Shown: piece after piece, positions 36,084 through 44,772 of the stretch
How positions within the stretch are numbered: the first letter of the stretch is position 1
Layout of the letters: each line of letters opens with the position of its first letter
DNA from: Primorskyibacter aestuariivivens
GTDB lineage: Bacteria > Pseudomonadota > Alphaproteobacteria > Rhodobacterales > Rhodobacteraceae
Direction of reading: 5' to 3'
NCBI RefSeq assembly: GCF_028023675.1
Contig: NZ_JAQIOZ010000005.1
Span: 60,282-124,281 of the forward strand
DNA: 64,000 bases
Position numbers and translations under genes: made by a program
Notes under the pieces: generated by a model
The model's database searches: none
The model's input: only the letters and a program-made list of their open reading frames with translations
What the model was told of the DNA's origin: nothing

Positions 36084-36832
36084 GCGGCTCGGTCCTGATC
36101 GCCGGGCTTGGTCCCGGCTCAGAGGCGCTCGTCACGCCCGAGGTGCGCGATGCGCTGGCGCAGGCCACGGATGTGGTGGGCTATATCCCGTATGTGGCCC
36201 GCGTTGCGGAACGCCCCGGCCTGACGCTGCATGCCTCGGACAACCGGGTCGAGATCGACCGGTCGCGTCATGCGCTGGAGATGGCGTCCGAGGGCAAGCG
36301 CGTCGTTGTCGTCTCGTCGGGCGATCCCGGCGTCTTTGCCATGGCGGCAGCGGTGTTCGAAGCGGTAGAGGCCGGCCCCGACCACTGGCGCAATCTGGAT
36401 ATCCGCGTTCTGCCCGGCATTACGGCCATGCTGGCCGCCGCCGCCCGGGCGGGCGCGCCGTTGGGCCATGATTTCTGTGCCATCAACCTGAGCGACAATC
36501 TCAAGCCCTGGGGCTTGATCGAAAAGCGCCTGCGCCTTGCCGCAGAGGCCGATTTTGCCATGGCTTTCTATAACCCACGTTCCAAGTCCCGCCCGGAGGG
36601 CTTTGAAAAGACGCTGGATATTCTGAAGGACGCCTGCGGCGACGACCGCCCGGTGATCTTTGCCCGCGCGGTCTCGACACCAGAGGAAGAGATCAAGGTC
36701 GTGCCTCTGTCGCGCTGCACGCCAGAGATGGCCGATATGCGTACCATGGTGATCGTCGGCTCTTCCACCACGCGGATCATCCCCCGCGATGGCGCGCCGA
36801 TCATCTACACGCCGCGGTCGGTCGCCCCATGA
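36080..36832 (+). CDS. cobJ: Precorrin-3B C17-methyltransferase CobJ
   Basis: A protein of 250 residues: IAGLGPGSEALVTPEV, GYIPYV, VSSGDPGVFAMAAAV, PGITAMLAAAARAGAPLGHDFCAINLSD (family pattern, split by the LGHDF turn) and FYNPRSKSRP. It methylates C17 with ring contraction to precorrin-4. Its last 28 bases overlap the 3' end of cobK, which runs in the opposite direction. Confidence 0.95.
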   Translation: MSGSVLIAGLGPGSEALVTPEVRDALAQATDVVGYIPYVARVAERPGLTLHASDNRVEIDRSRHALEMASEGKRVVVVSSGDPGVFAMAAAVFEAVEAGPDHWRNLDIRVLPGITAMLAAAARAGAPLGHDFCAINLSDNLKPWGLIEKRLRLAAEADFAMAFYNPRSKSRPEGFEKTLDILKDACGDDRPVIFARAVSTPEEEIKVVPLSRCTPEMADMRTMVIVGSSTTRIIPRDGAPIIYTPRSVAP

Positions 36833-37560
36833 TCCAGCCAGCGCAGCACCTCATCCACCCCATGCGCCTCGGCGCGCGGCGGGATGGCGGGCCGGTCGAT
36901 CATGATCACCGGCAGGCCCAGCTTGCGGGCTGCGCTGATCTTGGCCGCCGCACCGGTGCCGCCCGCGTTCTTGCTCACGACCAGCTCGATCCCGTGCTCG
37001 CGCATCAGCGCCAGATCGCCATCCTCGCTGAACGGCCCCCGGTCCACGACCACATGGCAGTCGGGAAAGGGCAAATCTTCTTTCGGCGGGTCCACCAACC
37101 GCAACAGGTAGACATGCTGCGGATTGGGCGCGAATTCGGCCAGATGCATGCGCCCCACGGCCAGCATGACGCGGCTGGCAGGCCGGTCCAGCGCCGCCAC
37201 TGCGCCCGCAATATCCGGCACATGCTGCCATTGATCGCCCTCCTGCGCGGCCCAGGGCGCGCGGGTCAACGCAATCAGAGGCACACCCGCCTCCTGACAG
37301 GCGGCGACGGCATGTGCGCTCATCTGTGCGGCAAAGGGATGAGTCGCATCGACCACATGGGTAACACCCGCTTCTTTCAGATAAGTTACCAACCCCGCCA
37401 CGCCGCCAAAGCCGCCCACCCGCTGCGGCAGGGGCTGGCGCACCGGGCGCTCCACCCGACCGGCAAAGGAGATCGTCCCGGCGATGCCGTCCTCGGCCAG
37501 CCGTCGGCACAGCGCCGTCGCCTCTGTCGTGCCGCCCAGAACGAGCAGGTTGTGGGTCAT
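36805..37560 (-). CDS. cobK: Precorrin-6A reductase CobK
   Basis: A protein of 251 residues. The N-terminus LLVLGGTTEATALCRRLAE, VDATHPFAAQMSAHA and the C-terminal VSKNAGGTGAAAKISAARKLGLPVIMI are family features. It reduces precorrin-6A to 6B with NADPH. It is the only inverted gene inside this cob operon. Its start codon overlaps the cobL start in one CATG (37558-37561), and its 3' end overlaps cobJ by 28 bases, so it is transcribed antisense to the operon. Confidence 0.94.
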   Translation of the reverse strand: MTHNLLVLGGTTEATALCRRLAEDGIAGTISFAGRVERPVRQPLPQRVGGFGGVAGLVTYLKEAGVTHVVDATHPFAAQMSAHAVAACQEAGVPLIALTRAPWAAQEGDQWQHVPDIAGAVAALDRPASRVMLAVGRMHLAEFAPNPQHVYLLRLVDPPKEDLPFPDCHVVVDRGPFSEDGDLALMREHGIELVVSKNAGGTGAAAKISAARKLGLPVIMIDRPAIPPRAEAHGVDEVLRWLDHGATDRGV

Positions 37561-38770
37561 GTCTGAGGCTCCCAAAGAATTGCCGTGGCTCACCATCATC
37601 GGTCTGGGCGAAGATGGACCGGACGGGCTGTCGCCTGCAAGCCGATCCGCGCTGGCGGAGGCGGAAATCGTCATGGGCCCGCCCCGGCATCTGGACCTTC
37701 TGCCCGATCTCAAAGCCAAGCGCATCGCATGGCCCGTGCCCTTTGCCAATGGGGTGGAGCAACTGCTCGCGCTCAAACCGTCGCGCGTGGTGGCGCTGGC
37801 CTCAGGTGATCCGTTCTGGTTCGGCGCGGGCACCACGCTGGCCAGGCGCCTGTCCCCCGACGAATGGCACGCCTTTCCCGGCGCCTCGACCTTTTCGCTG
37901 GCCGCCGCGCGCATGGGCTGGCCGCTGGAGGCGACGCCCTGTTTCGGGCTGCACGCCGCGCCGCTTACCCGTTTGCGACCCGCGCTGGCCGTGGGACAAA
38001 AACTCATCGTCTTGCTCCGCGACGGCGCTGCGGTGCGCCAGCTTGCCGACTACCTCGCAAGCGAAGGCTTTGGGCCCTCTGCCCTGACCGTGCTGGAAGC
38101 GTTTGGCGGTCCCCGCGAACGCATCACAAAGGCCAGGGCCAACGCCCTGCCCGACACCGCTTTCCAACACCCGGTCTGCGCCGCTATCGAGGTTGCAGGG
38201 GACGGCGCTGCCCTGCCGCTTGCCTCCGGCCGCGCCGATGACTGGTTCCAGAGCGACGGGCAGATGACCAAACGCCCGGTCCGCGCGCTGACCCTCTCGG
38301 CGCTGGCGCCCCAACCTTTCGAACATCTCTGGGATATCGGCGGCGGCTCCGGCTCTATCGGTATCGAATGGCTGCTCAGCCACCCAACGCTGCGCTGCAC
38401 CACCATCGAGCCGCTCGAGAGCCGCGCCGTCAATATCCGCGCCAATGCCGACCGGCTGGGCGTGGACCGGTTGGATGTGATCACAGGTCAGGCCCCCGAG
38501 GCTTTGGCCGACCTGCCCGCTCCGGATGCGGTGTTTATCGGCGGTGGGCTTTCGCAGGCCCTGCTCGACTGGCTGACCGCCAATCTCTCCCCCGGCACCC
38601 GGCTTGTCGCCAATGCCGTGACGCTGGAGTCTGAGGCGCTGCTGATCAACGCCCATGCGCAACTGGGTGGCGAGCTGCTCCGCGCGGAACTGTCCAGCGC
38701 CGCGCCGCTGGGTCCGAAACGCGGCTGGAAAGCGGCCTATCCCATCGTGCAATGGAGCGTAACGCTATGA
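37559..38770 (+). CDS. cobL: Precorrin-6Y C5,15-methyltransferase (decarboxylating) CobL
   Basis: A protein of 403 residues with two methylase domains. The N-terminal CbiE-like half has LTIIGLGEDGPDGLSPA and ALASGDPFWFGAGTTL. The C-terminal CbiT-like half has LWDIGGGSGSIGIEWLL and DAVFIGGG. It methylates C5 and C15 and decarboxylates the C12 acetate. The ATG at 37559 shares CATG with cobK. Its ribosome site must lie inside the cobK coding region. Confidence 0.95.
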   Translation: MSEAPKELPWLTIIGLGEDGPDGLSPASRSALAEAEIVMGPPRHLDLLPDLKAKRIAWPVPFANGVEQLLALKPSRVVALASGDPFWFGAGTTLARRLSPDEWHAFPGASTFSLAAARMGWPLEATPCFGLHAAPLTRLRPALAVGQKLIVLLRDGAAVRQLADYLASEGFGPSALTVLEAFGGPRERITKARANALPDTAFQHPVCAAIEVAGDGAALPLASGRADDWFQSDGQMTKRPVRALTLSALAPQPFEHLWDIGGGSGSIGIEWLLSHPTLRCTTIEPLESRAVNIRANADRLGVDRLDVITGQAPEALADLPAPDAVFIGGGLSQALLDWLTANLSPGTRLVANAVTLESEALLINAHAQLGGELLRAELSSAAPLGPKRGWKAAYPIVQWSVTL

Positions 38771-39159
38771 TCGTCGCCGGGTTTGGCTTCCGCTCCGGGG
38801 CGACCCCCGAGAGCCTGCGCGACGCGTTTACCCGCGCGGGCGGTCAGGCCGACCGCTTCGCCACGCTGGCCGACAAGGCCGCAACGGACGCGTTTCTGCG
38901 CTTTGCCGCCGACCATCCTATCATAAGCGTTAATCCTGATGCATTGCATGAGATTGAAACCCTAACCCACTCTAATCATTCGCTTGCTGCGCGTCAGACA
39001 GGCTCGGTCGCAGAGGCCTGTGCACTCGCCGCCGCAGGCCCCGGCGCGCGGCTTCTTGCCCCGCGCGTAAACTCATCCGACCGCATGGCCACCTGCGCCC
39101 TTGCCCAATCCATGGCCCAATCCGCGGCGCAATCCACCCCAACAGGAGACGCCTCATGA
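38767..39159 (+). CDS. cobE: Cobalamin biosynthesis protein CobE (CbiG C-terminal type)
   Basis: A protein of 130 residues, [20 protein letters not shown] at the start and [20 protein letters not shown] later, matching the CobE/CbiG C-terminal domain. Its exact role in the aerobic pathway is not settled. It overlaps cobL and cobM by ATGA. The C-terminal tail is rich in Ala, Gln, Ser and Met and probably disordered. Confidence 0.9.
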   Translation: MIVAGFGFRSGATPESLRDAFTRAGGQADRFATLADKAATDAFLRFAADHPIISVNPDALHEIETLTHSNHSLAARQTGSVAEACALAAAGPGARLLAPRVNSSDRMATCALAQSMAQSAAQSTPTGDAS

Positions 39160-39956
39160 CCGTCCATTTCATCGGCGCAGGCCCCGGCGCGCCCGATCTT
39201 CTCACGCTGCGCGGGCGCGACATCATCGCGTCCTGCCCGGTCTGCCTCTATGCCGGGTCGCTGGTCCCCGAGGCGATCCTGGACCATTGCCCCAATGGCG
39301 CAACGATCATCAACACCGCCCCCATGAACCTTGACCAGATCATGGGTGAGATCCAAACCGCCCATGAGGCAGGCCACGATGTCGCGCGGCTGCATTCCGG
39401 CGACCTCTCGGTCTGGTCCGCCATGGGCGAGCAGATGCGCCGGTTGCGCGAGATGGGCATTCCCGTCTCGGTCACCCCCGGCGTGCCCTCTTTCGCCGCC
39501 GCCGCCGCCTCGCTCGGCGCAGAGCTGACCTTGCCGGGGCTGGCGCAATCGGTGGTGCTGACCCGGACGCCGGGGCGTGCGTCCTCGATGCCCGAGGGCG
39601 AGACGCTGACCAACTTTGCCGCCACCGGCGCGACGCTGGCCATTCACCTGTCGATCCAGAATATCGACCGCGTGGTCGCGGACCTTTCCCCCGCCTATGG
39701 TGCCGAGTGCCCGGTCGCCGTTGTGTTCCGCGCGAGCTGGCCGGATGAGCGGATCATCCGTGGCACGCTGGGCGATATCGCGGGCAAGCTGGATGACGGC
39801 ATCACCCGCACCGCGCTGATCCTTGTCGGGCCAGCGCTGGCGGGTGAGGGGTTTGACGAAAGCTGTCTCTACGCGGTGGATTACGACCGCCGCTACCGTC
39901 CGCAAACGGCGGACAGCCCCTGGGCCTCCTGGACCCCGGAGAGCGAAAATGGCTGA
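39156..39956 (+). CDS. cobM: Precorrin-4 C11-methyltransferase CobM
   Basis: A protein of 266 residues: [50 protein letters not shown] and [21 protein letters not shown] (typical core). It makes precorrin-5. It is coupled to cobE. A 150-base structured gap follows before cobB. Confidence 0.96.
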   Translation: MTVHFIGAGPGAPDLLTLRGRDIIASCPVCLYAGSLVPEAILDHCPNGATIINTAPMNLDQIMGEIQTAHEAGHDVARLHSGDLSVWSAMGEQMRRLREMGIPVSVTPGVPSFAAAAASLGAELTLPGLAQSVVLTRTPGRASSMPEGETLTNFAATGATLAIHLSIQNIDRVVADLSPAYGAECPVAVVFRASWPDERIIRGTLGDIAGKLDDGITRTALILVGPALAGEGFDESCLYAVDYDRRYRPQTADSPWASWTPESENG

Positions 39957-39991
39957 CAGGATGCAATCAGACGACTTCAGAGCCGGGCTGA

Positions 39992-40062
39992 CCCCGACCG
40001 CGGGTGGGGGTGAAGCCCCCGCCCGGGGGGGCGGTCGGGGGCTGCCCGGCGTCCCGCCGGGC
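39992..40062 (+). repeat. Structured GC-rich gap between cobM and cobB
   Basis: The outer arms CCCCGACCGC (39992-40001) and GCGGTCGGGG (40031-40040) enclose an inner GGGTGGGGG/CCCCCGCCC stem. A second hairpin follows, GCCCGGCG-TCC-CGCCGGGC (40044-40062). Short runs of Ts are absent. It may be a decayed repeat or an mRNA-level attenuator in the operon. Confidence 0.6.
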
Positions 40063-40109
40063 GGGCGCTTTGACACCAGTGACAGACACTGCAAGCGAGG
40101 GCAGAGCAG

Positions 40110-41420
40110 ATGACCGGCCTGATGATCTCCGCCCCGTCCTCGAGGACGGGCAAGACCACCGTGATGCTGGGCCTTTTGCGCGCCCTGTCCGAGGACGGGC
40201 TGACCGTGCAGCCCTTTAAATCCGGGCCGGACTACATCGACCCGGCCTTTCACGTCGCCGCCTGTGGTCGTGCGTCCTTCAACCTCGACACATGGGCCAT
40301 GGGCGAAACCCTTCTGAACGCCGTCACCGCGCAGGCCGCGGGCGCTGATATCTGTATCGGCGAAGGGTCCATGGGGCTCTACGACGGGGTCGCCACGCGC
40401 GGCCAGTCGGGTTTTGGCTCCTCCGCCGAGACCGCGCAGCGCATGGGCTGGCCCGTGGTACTGGTGGTCGATGTGGGGGGACAGGCGCAATCGGCGGCCG
40501 CTACGGCGCTGGGCTTCAAAGCCTATAACCCCGACCTGCCTTTTGCGGGCGTGATCCTGAACCGCGTTGCCTCGCCCCGGCATGAGCGGCTGACCCGGCT
40601 GGGCATGGAGAAGGCCGGGATCAAGGTGCTGGGAAGCCTGCCCCGGCGCGGCGACCTGGCCCTGCCCGAGCGGCATCTGGGCCTCATTCAAGCGGTGGAA
40701 CACCCCGACCTCGACGCCGCCATCGCGGGCTATGCGGCCTTCCTGCGCGAAAATGTCGATCTCGACGCTATCCGCGCCTGCGCCACTGGCCTGCCGCTGC
40801 CCGCCGCTGCGCCCCTGCCCACCCCCCCGGCGCAGCGCATCGCGCTGGCCCGCGACGCGGCGTTTTCCTTCACCTATCCGCACCTGCTCGAAGGCTGGCG
40901 CGCGGCCGGGGCCGAGATCCTGCCCTTCTCACCGCTCGCCGATGAAGCCCCGGTCCCCGACGCTGATCTTGTCTGGCTTCCCGGCGGCTATCCCGAACTG
41001 CATGCGGGCACGCTTGCCGCTGCACAGACTTACCTGAAGGGCCTGCGCAAACATGCCGAGACCAGGCCCGTGCATGGCGAATGCGGCGGCTACATGGCGC
41101 TGGGTGCGGCGCTGATCGACAAGGACGGCACGCGGCACGAAATGGCCGGACTGCTGGGCCTCGTGACCTCTTACGAGAAGCGCAAATTCCACCTCGGCTA
41201 TCGCCGTGCTCTGCTGGATGCACCGCTGCCCGGCCATGCCCCCGGTGCGGCGCTGCGCGGTCATGAGTTCCACTATTCCACCATCCTCGACCAACCCGAC
41301 GCGCCGCTGGCCCGCGTGATGGACGCCGATGGCAACCCCGTGCCGGAGACCGGCTCTCACAAGGGCCACGTCACCGGCACCTTCTTTCACCTCATCACCG
41401 CAGAGGAGCCAGCGCCATGA
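40110..41420 (+). CDS. cobB: Cobyrinate/hydrogenobyrinate a,c-diamide synthase CobB (CbiA)
   Basis: A protein of 436 residues. P-loop-like start MISAPSSRTGKTTVMLGLLRAL, KSGPDYIDPAFH, EGSMGLYDGV and a class I amidotransferase domain with the nucleophile in HGECGGYMALG. It amidates the a and c side chains of hydrogenobyrinic acid before cobalt insertion. It overlaps cobA by four bases. Confidence 0.95.
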   Translation: MTGLMISAPSSRTGKTTVMLGLLRALSEDGLTVQPFKSGPDYIDPAFHVAACGRASFNLDTWAMGETLLNAVTAQAAGADICIGEGSMGLYDGVATRGQSGFGSSAETAQRMGWPVVLVVDVGGQAQSAAATALGFKAYNPDLPFAGVILNRVASPRHERLTRLGMEKAGIKVLGSLPRRGDLALPERHLGLIQAVEHPDLDAAIAGYAAFLRENVDLDAIRACATGLPLPAAAPLPTPPAQRIALARDAAFSFTYPHLLEGWRAAGAEILPFSPLADEAPVPDADLVWLPGGYPELHAGTLAAAQTYLKGLRKHAETRPVHGECGGYMALGAALIDKDGTRHEMAGLLGLVTSYEKRKFHLGYRRALLDAPLPGHAPGAALRGHEFHYSTILDQPDAPLARVMDADGNPVPETGSHKGHVTGTFFHLITAEEPAP

Positions 41421-42145
41421 GTGGTTTCGTCAGCTTCGTAGGCTCCGGCCCCGGCGATCCCGAGCTGCTCACACTCAAGGCGGTGGACCGGCTCAAATGC
41501 GCTGATGCGGTGCTGTTCGACGACCTGTCCTCGGGCCCGATCCTGAGCCATGCGCGCCCCGGCGCGGATCTTGTGGGCGTGGGCAAACGCGCCGGGCGTC
41601 CGTCTCCCAAGCAGCACCATGTCAGCCGTTTGCTGGTGGATTACGCACAGGAGGGCGGGCGCATCGTGCGGCTGAAATCCGGCGATGGCGGCATTTTCGG
41701 ACGGCTGGAAGAGGAACTGACCGCCCTGCGCGACGCGGGCATCGACTATGAGATCATCCCCGGCGTGCCGTCCGCCTGTGCGGCGGCGGCGGCGGCGGGC
41801 ATCCCGCTCACACGGCGGCTCACGGCGCGGCGGGTGCAGTTTGTCACAGGCCATGACGTGACCGGCCAACTGCCCGAGGACATGAACCTCGCCGCGCTGG
41901 CCGATGCCACCGCCTCCACAGTCGTTTTCATGGGCAAACGCACCTTTCCCAAACTTCTGGCGCTGCTGATGGACCATGGCCTGCCCGGTGACACGCCCGC
42001 GATTCTTGCCGAAGGGGTCAGCACGCCCGCGCAGCACATCACCCGGCATACAATGGCCTCTCTGGCCGAAGCTCTGTCCCAAGAGATCAGCGACAAGCCC
42101 GCTTTGATCCTCTATGGCCCCCTGGCGGAGAGCAGCTGTGACTGA
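41417..42145 (+). CDS. cobA: Uroporphyrinogen-III C-methyltransferase CobA
   Basis: A protein of 242 residues: FVGSGPGDPELLTLKAVDRL, DDLSSGPILS, GKRAGRPSPKQHHVSRLLVDYA (family core), RLKSGDGGIFGRLEEE and PGVPSACAAAAAAGIPLTRR. It makes precorrin-2, the entry step to cobalamin. It lacks the CysG dehydrogenase/chelatase half, so it is dedicated to B12. It overlaps cobB and cobF. Confidence 0.96.
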   Translation: MSGFVSFVGSGPGDPELLTLKAVDRLKCADAVLFDDLSSGPILSHARPGADLVGVGKRAGRPSPKQHHVSRLLVDYAQEGGRIVRLKSGDGGIFGRLEEELTALRDAGIDYEIIPGVPSACAAAAAAGIPLTRRLTARRVQFVTGHDVTGQLPEDMNLAALADATASTVVFMGKRTFPKLLALLMDHGLPGDTPAILAEGVSTPAQHITRHTMASLAEALSQEISDKPALILYGPLAESSCD

Positions 42146-42881
42146 CCTCTGGCTCATCGGAATTGGTACGGGAAGCCCGGGCCACATCACGCTTGAGGGG
42201 CAGGCCGCGCTGCGCGATGCGGCGGCGATCCTTGTGCCACACAAAGGCGCGGGCAAGGAAGAACTGGCCGATCTGCGCCATGCCATTCTTGCGGCCTCGG
42301 GCAGCACGGCGGTGGTGCTGCCGTTCGACTATCCGGTGCGGGACCCTGCCCTGCCTTATCTGGAGCGGGTCGAGGCCTGGCATGACGAGATTGCCAGACG
42401 CTGGCAGGACGCGCTTACCAAGGCCGGCGTCACCGGGCCGGTGGCGCTGCTGGTCTGGGGCGATCCATCGCTCTATGACAGCACGATCCGCATTGCGCGG
42501 CGGCTGTCGCCCGCGCCACAGCTGCGCGTGGTGCCGGGGATCACCGCCATTCAGGCGCTGACCGCCGCCCATGCCATCCCGCTCAACACGGTCAACGGGC
42601 CGGTTACGATCACAACCGGGCGACGCCTGCGCGATGAGGGATGGCCAGAGGGCAGCGATACTATCGTGGTCATGCTGGACGGCGAGACCAGTTTTACCGG
42701 TCTGGACCTGACCCACCTGCATATCTGGTGGGGGGCCTATCTGGGCAGCCCGGACCAGATTCTTGTTCAGGGGCCTGCCCGGGACGTCGCGCAGGAGATT
42801 ATCGACACCCGCGCCGCCGCGCGGGAGCGCCATGGCTGGATCATGGACACATATCTGTTGCAGCGCATTGAGGCGGGCTGA
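42138..42881 (+). CDS. cobF: Precorrin-6A synthase (deacetylating) CobF
   Basis: A protein of 247 residues using a GTG start at 42138 that overlaps the cobA stop by eight bases. Features are LWLIGIGTGSPGHITLEGQAA, PFDYPVRDPALPYL, LLVWGDPSLYDSTIRIA and LLQRI at the end. CobF removes the acetyl group and methylates C1; it is found only in the aerobic route. It is the last gene of the operon, followed by a strong hairpin. Confidence 0.94.
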   Translation: MTDLWLIGIGTGSPGHITLEGQAALRDAAAILVPHKGAGKEELADLRHAILAASGSTAVVLPFDYPVRDPALPYLERVEAWHDEIARRWQDALTKAGVTGPVALLVWGDPSLYDSTIRIARRLSPAPQLRVVPGITAIQALTAAHAIPLNTVNGPVTITTGRRLRDEGWPEGSDTIVVMLDGETSFTGLDLTHLHIWWGAYLGSPDQILVQGPARDVAQEIIDTRAAARERHGWIMDTYLLQRIEAG

Positions 42882-42910
42882 CACCACTGTGCCCTGCGCT
42901 GAACGCAAAA

Positions 42911-42945
42911 GGTCCGCCATGTTCGGGAGTTGAACATGACGGACC
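42911..42945. terminator. Hairpin after cobF
   Basis: Fourteen-base arms GGTCCGCCATGTTC and GAACATGACGGACC pair with one C-A mismatch around seven bases. It lies about 30 bases beyond the cobF stop, where the cob operon should end. A short T run follows it only on the minus strand, so the exact function is uncertain. Confidence 0.5.
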
Positions 42946-43213
42946 AAAGCAAACGGCCACTCAAACCGTCAGATCCCTTACCCCGGGAAGACTTGACCCA
43001 TATCGAAACGGTCAATGCTCCGCTCCGGGGTCAATGGAATGGTACAGGCCAAATACACGCGGCCGGGGATGAAAAAAACAGGTCTTCACTTCGTGACTGC
43101 CGTGGCAACCGTGCCAGGACAAGAGATGACCCAAGGTTAATCAAGCGTCGTGATTTCACTGTGATTTTGCCGGGATGTTTCGTGATTTTTCAGGTCACGT
43201 TCACCAAGTTGCT

Positions 43214-43242
43214 TTGAAATCAAGGGGTTTTCTGGTTAATTT
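43214..43242 (+). promoter_or_regulatory. Putative promoter of the nuclease gene
   Basis: TTGAAA at 43214-43219 and TAATTT at 43237-43242 have a 17-base spacer in an AT-rich stretch, about 40 bases before the ATG at 43282. This suggests that the gene has its own promoter. Confidence 0.4.
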
Positions 43243-43281
43243 TCCCCCATTGATTGTATCCCTTCCATCGGAGTTCTCACT

Positions 43282-44139
43282 ATGGACGATTTCTCCTCGA
43301 TTCACGCCGACAGCCGCGCGCTGGCGCATCTGATCGATATCTTCCTGTTCAAGGGGGCTCCGAAGAACACCGATTCGAATCATCCGGTGCAGATTCTGGT
43401 GAACCATGGCTATGCCGTGGGCTACGCGCCGTCGCGCCTGCAACCGCTCTGGTCGGCTTATCGGGTGGCCAAGGCCGACAACACCGCCGATTTCGACCGA
43501 CCGCATCTGTATTATGCGGATACCCGCCTGCCTGATACAGAGCGCCTGGACAACAGCACCTTCGGCAGCCTGAACGGCGTGTCCTATGATGTTGGGCATA
43601 TGGTCCCCAACGAGGTGATCAATGTGCAATTCGGGCGGCTTGCCCAGATGGAAACGTTTTTCATGTCCAACATGTGCCCGCAGGCACGCGGGCTGAATCG
43701 TGGCGCATGGCTTCGGCTGGAAAACGCGATTCGCGATATCGAGGACATGCCCGGCCAGCGTGACCATGTCTGGGCCATTGTCGGCCCGGTCTTTGGCGAC
43801 AATCCCGCGCTCATCACCCGCTCAGACGGCAAGCAGGTGCCGATTGCCGACGCGTTTTTCTGCATCACCATCGACCCGCATCGTTACCCGTGGGACCGTC
43901 CCGGCAACCAGACCATCGCCTGTTTCATGATCCCGCAGGATGTGGCGGCAGGGGCGCCGCTAACCGATTTCCTGGTTGATCTGGAGGATGTGGAGGCCGC
44001 CACGGGGCTGCGTTTCATGCCCGGATGGCAAAGCGCACCGCGCACCGTTCTGCGCGCGCCGGGGGTCGGCGGCCGGACCGCAGCGCCGCCACCTGCGCCC
44101 AACAGGTTGTTGGCCGCGCTGGCGCGCGAAACGGGCTAG
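43282..44139 (+). CDS. DNA/RNA non-specific endonuclease family protein
   Basis: A protein of 285 residues of the NucA/EndoG beta-beta-alpha-metal fold. The catalytic region reads YDVGHMVPNEV, with His106 as the general base, followed by MSNMCPQARGLNRGAWLRLENAIRD carrying the metal-binding Asn139 and Glu147 (positions rather than full motif matter). The usual DRGH is DVGH here, so the conserved Arg is missing. I see no signal peptide, so it may act inside the cell or be exported another way. The tail is Pro/Ala-rich. It shares its stop (CTAG) with the convergent ABC ATPase gene. Confidence 0.8.
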   Translation: MDDFSSIHADSRALAHLIDIFLFKGAPKNTDSNHPVQILVNHGYAVGYAPSRLQPLWSAYRVAKADNTADFDRPHLYYADTRLPDTERLDNSTFGSLNGVSYDVGHMVPNEVINVQFGRLAQMETFFMSNMCPQARGLNRGAWLRLENAIRDIEDMPGQRDHVWAIVGPVFGDNPALITRSDGKQVPIADAFFCITIDPHRYPWDRPGNQTIACFMIPQDVAAGAPLTDFLVDLEDVEAATGLRFMPGWQSAPRTVLRAPGVGGRTAAPPPAPNRLLAALARETG

Positions 44140-44750
44140 CCGACAATCCGCGCCGGTGATCCGGCCAGACGGATCACCCGATCTGACAGGCGTTTCGCCT
44201 CGGCCTCGACATGGGTTACGAGCAAGGTCGCGACACCGGAGCCTTCCCGAAGGGTCTCGAATACGCTCATCATTTCATCTGCGAGCGCCGGGTCGAGCGA
44301 GACAAAGGGCTCATCGAGCAAGAGCAGCGCCGGTTCCGCCGCAAAGGCGCGAGCCAGAGACAGGCGCCGTTGCTGGCCCAGTGACAATTGCCCGGGCACA
44401 TCTGCTCCGCGTCCAGCCAGACCAACGCGGGCAAGCCATGTCTCGGCCTCGCGCTCAGAGCATCGCGCAGTGAGGCACAGGTTCTGTGTCAGCGTCTTCC
44501 AGGGCAGCAGCGTTGGTTCCTGAAACACCATCGCCAGACGGCCCGAGACGGTGCATTGACCGTCATATCCCGGCTCAAGCCCGGCGATGATGCGCAAAAG
44601 CGATGTCTTGCCGATGCCGGATGGCCCAACCAGCGCCACGGTTTCGCCCGGCCCGAGCGACAGCGCGATCTCGCCCAGCACGGCGCGGCCCGACACGGAC
44701 CAGCCACGCAGATGCAGGGACAGAACATTCGCGCCCTGCCCCTGCATCAT
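44136..44750 (-). CDS. ABC transporter ATP-binding protein, SsuB/TauB-like, without permease gene
   Basis: About 204 residues. Walker A is GPSGIGKTS, the signature LSLGQQRRLSLARAF and Walker B LLLLDEPFVSLDP, in the size and style of aliphatic sulfonate/nitrate/taurine importers. The start is uncertain; I choose 44750, with AGGAT just upstream, but 44783 would overlap the binding-protein gene. It follows the periplasmic binding protein. No permease gene is in the window: the gene ends in a CTAG shared with the nuclease stop. Confidence 0.85.
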   Translation of the reverse strand: MMQGQGANVLSLHLRGWSVSGRAVLGEIALSLGPGETVALVGPSGIGKTSLLRIIAGLEPGYDGQCTVSGRLAMVFQEPTLLPWKTLTQNLCLTARCSEREAETWLARVGLAGRGADVPGQLSLGQQRRLSLARAFAAEPALLLLDEPFVSLDPALADEMMSVFETLREGSGVATLLVTHVEAEAKRLSDRVIRLAGSPARIVG

Positions 44751-44772
44751 CGCCATCCTGTATGCCGACCCG

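Larger units (their letters stand above)
42882..43281. other. Gene-free stretch between cobF and the nuclease gene
   Basis: About 400 bases. The 5' part has a long hairpin (42911-42945) and a weak frame starting at the ATG at 42936, preceded by GGGAG, that reads about 93 residues to 43217. Its composition looks non-coding and I do not call it. The last 100 bases are AT-rich and carry a plausible promoter for the downstream gene. Confidence 0.5.

Noticed and set aside
39949..40113. A 54-codon frame spanning the cobM-cobB gap
   Set aside because: Its Gly/Pro/Arg-rich product arises from translating the GC hairpins, although the start overlaps the cobM stop.
42936..43217. A frame of about 93 codons after cobF
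   Set aside because: It has a fair ribosome site but biased, non-conserved-looking composition, and its start is inside a terminal hairpin.
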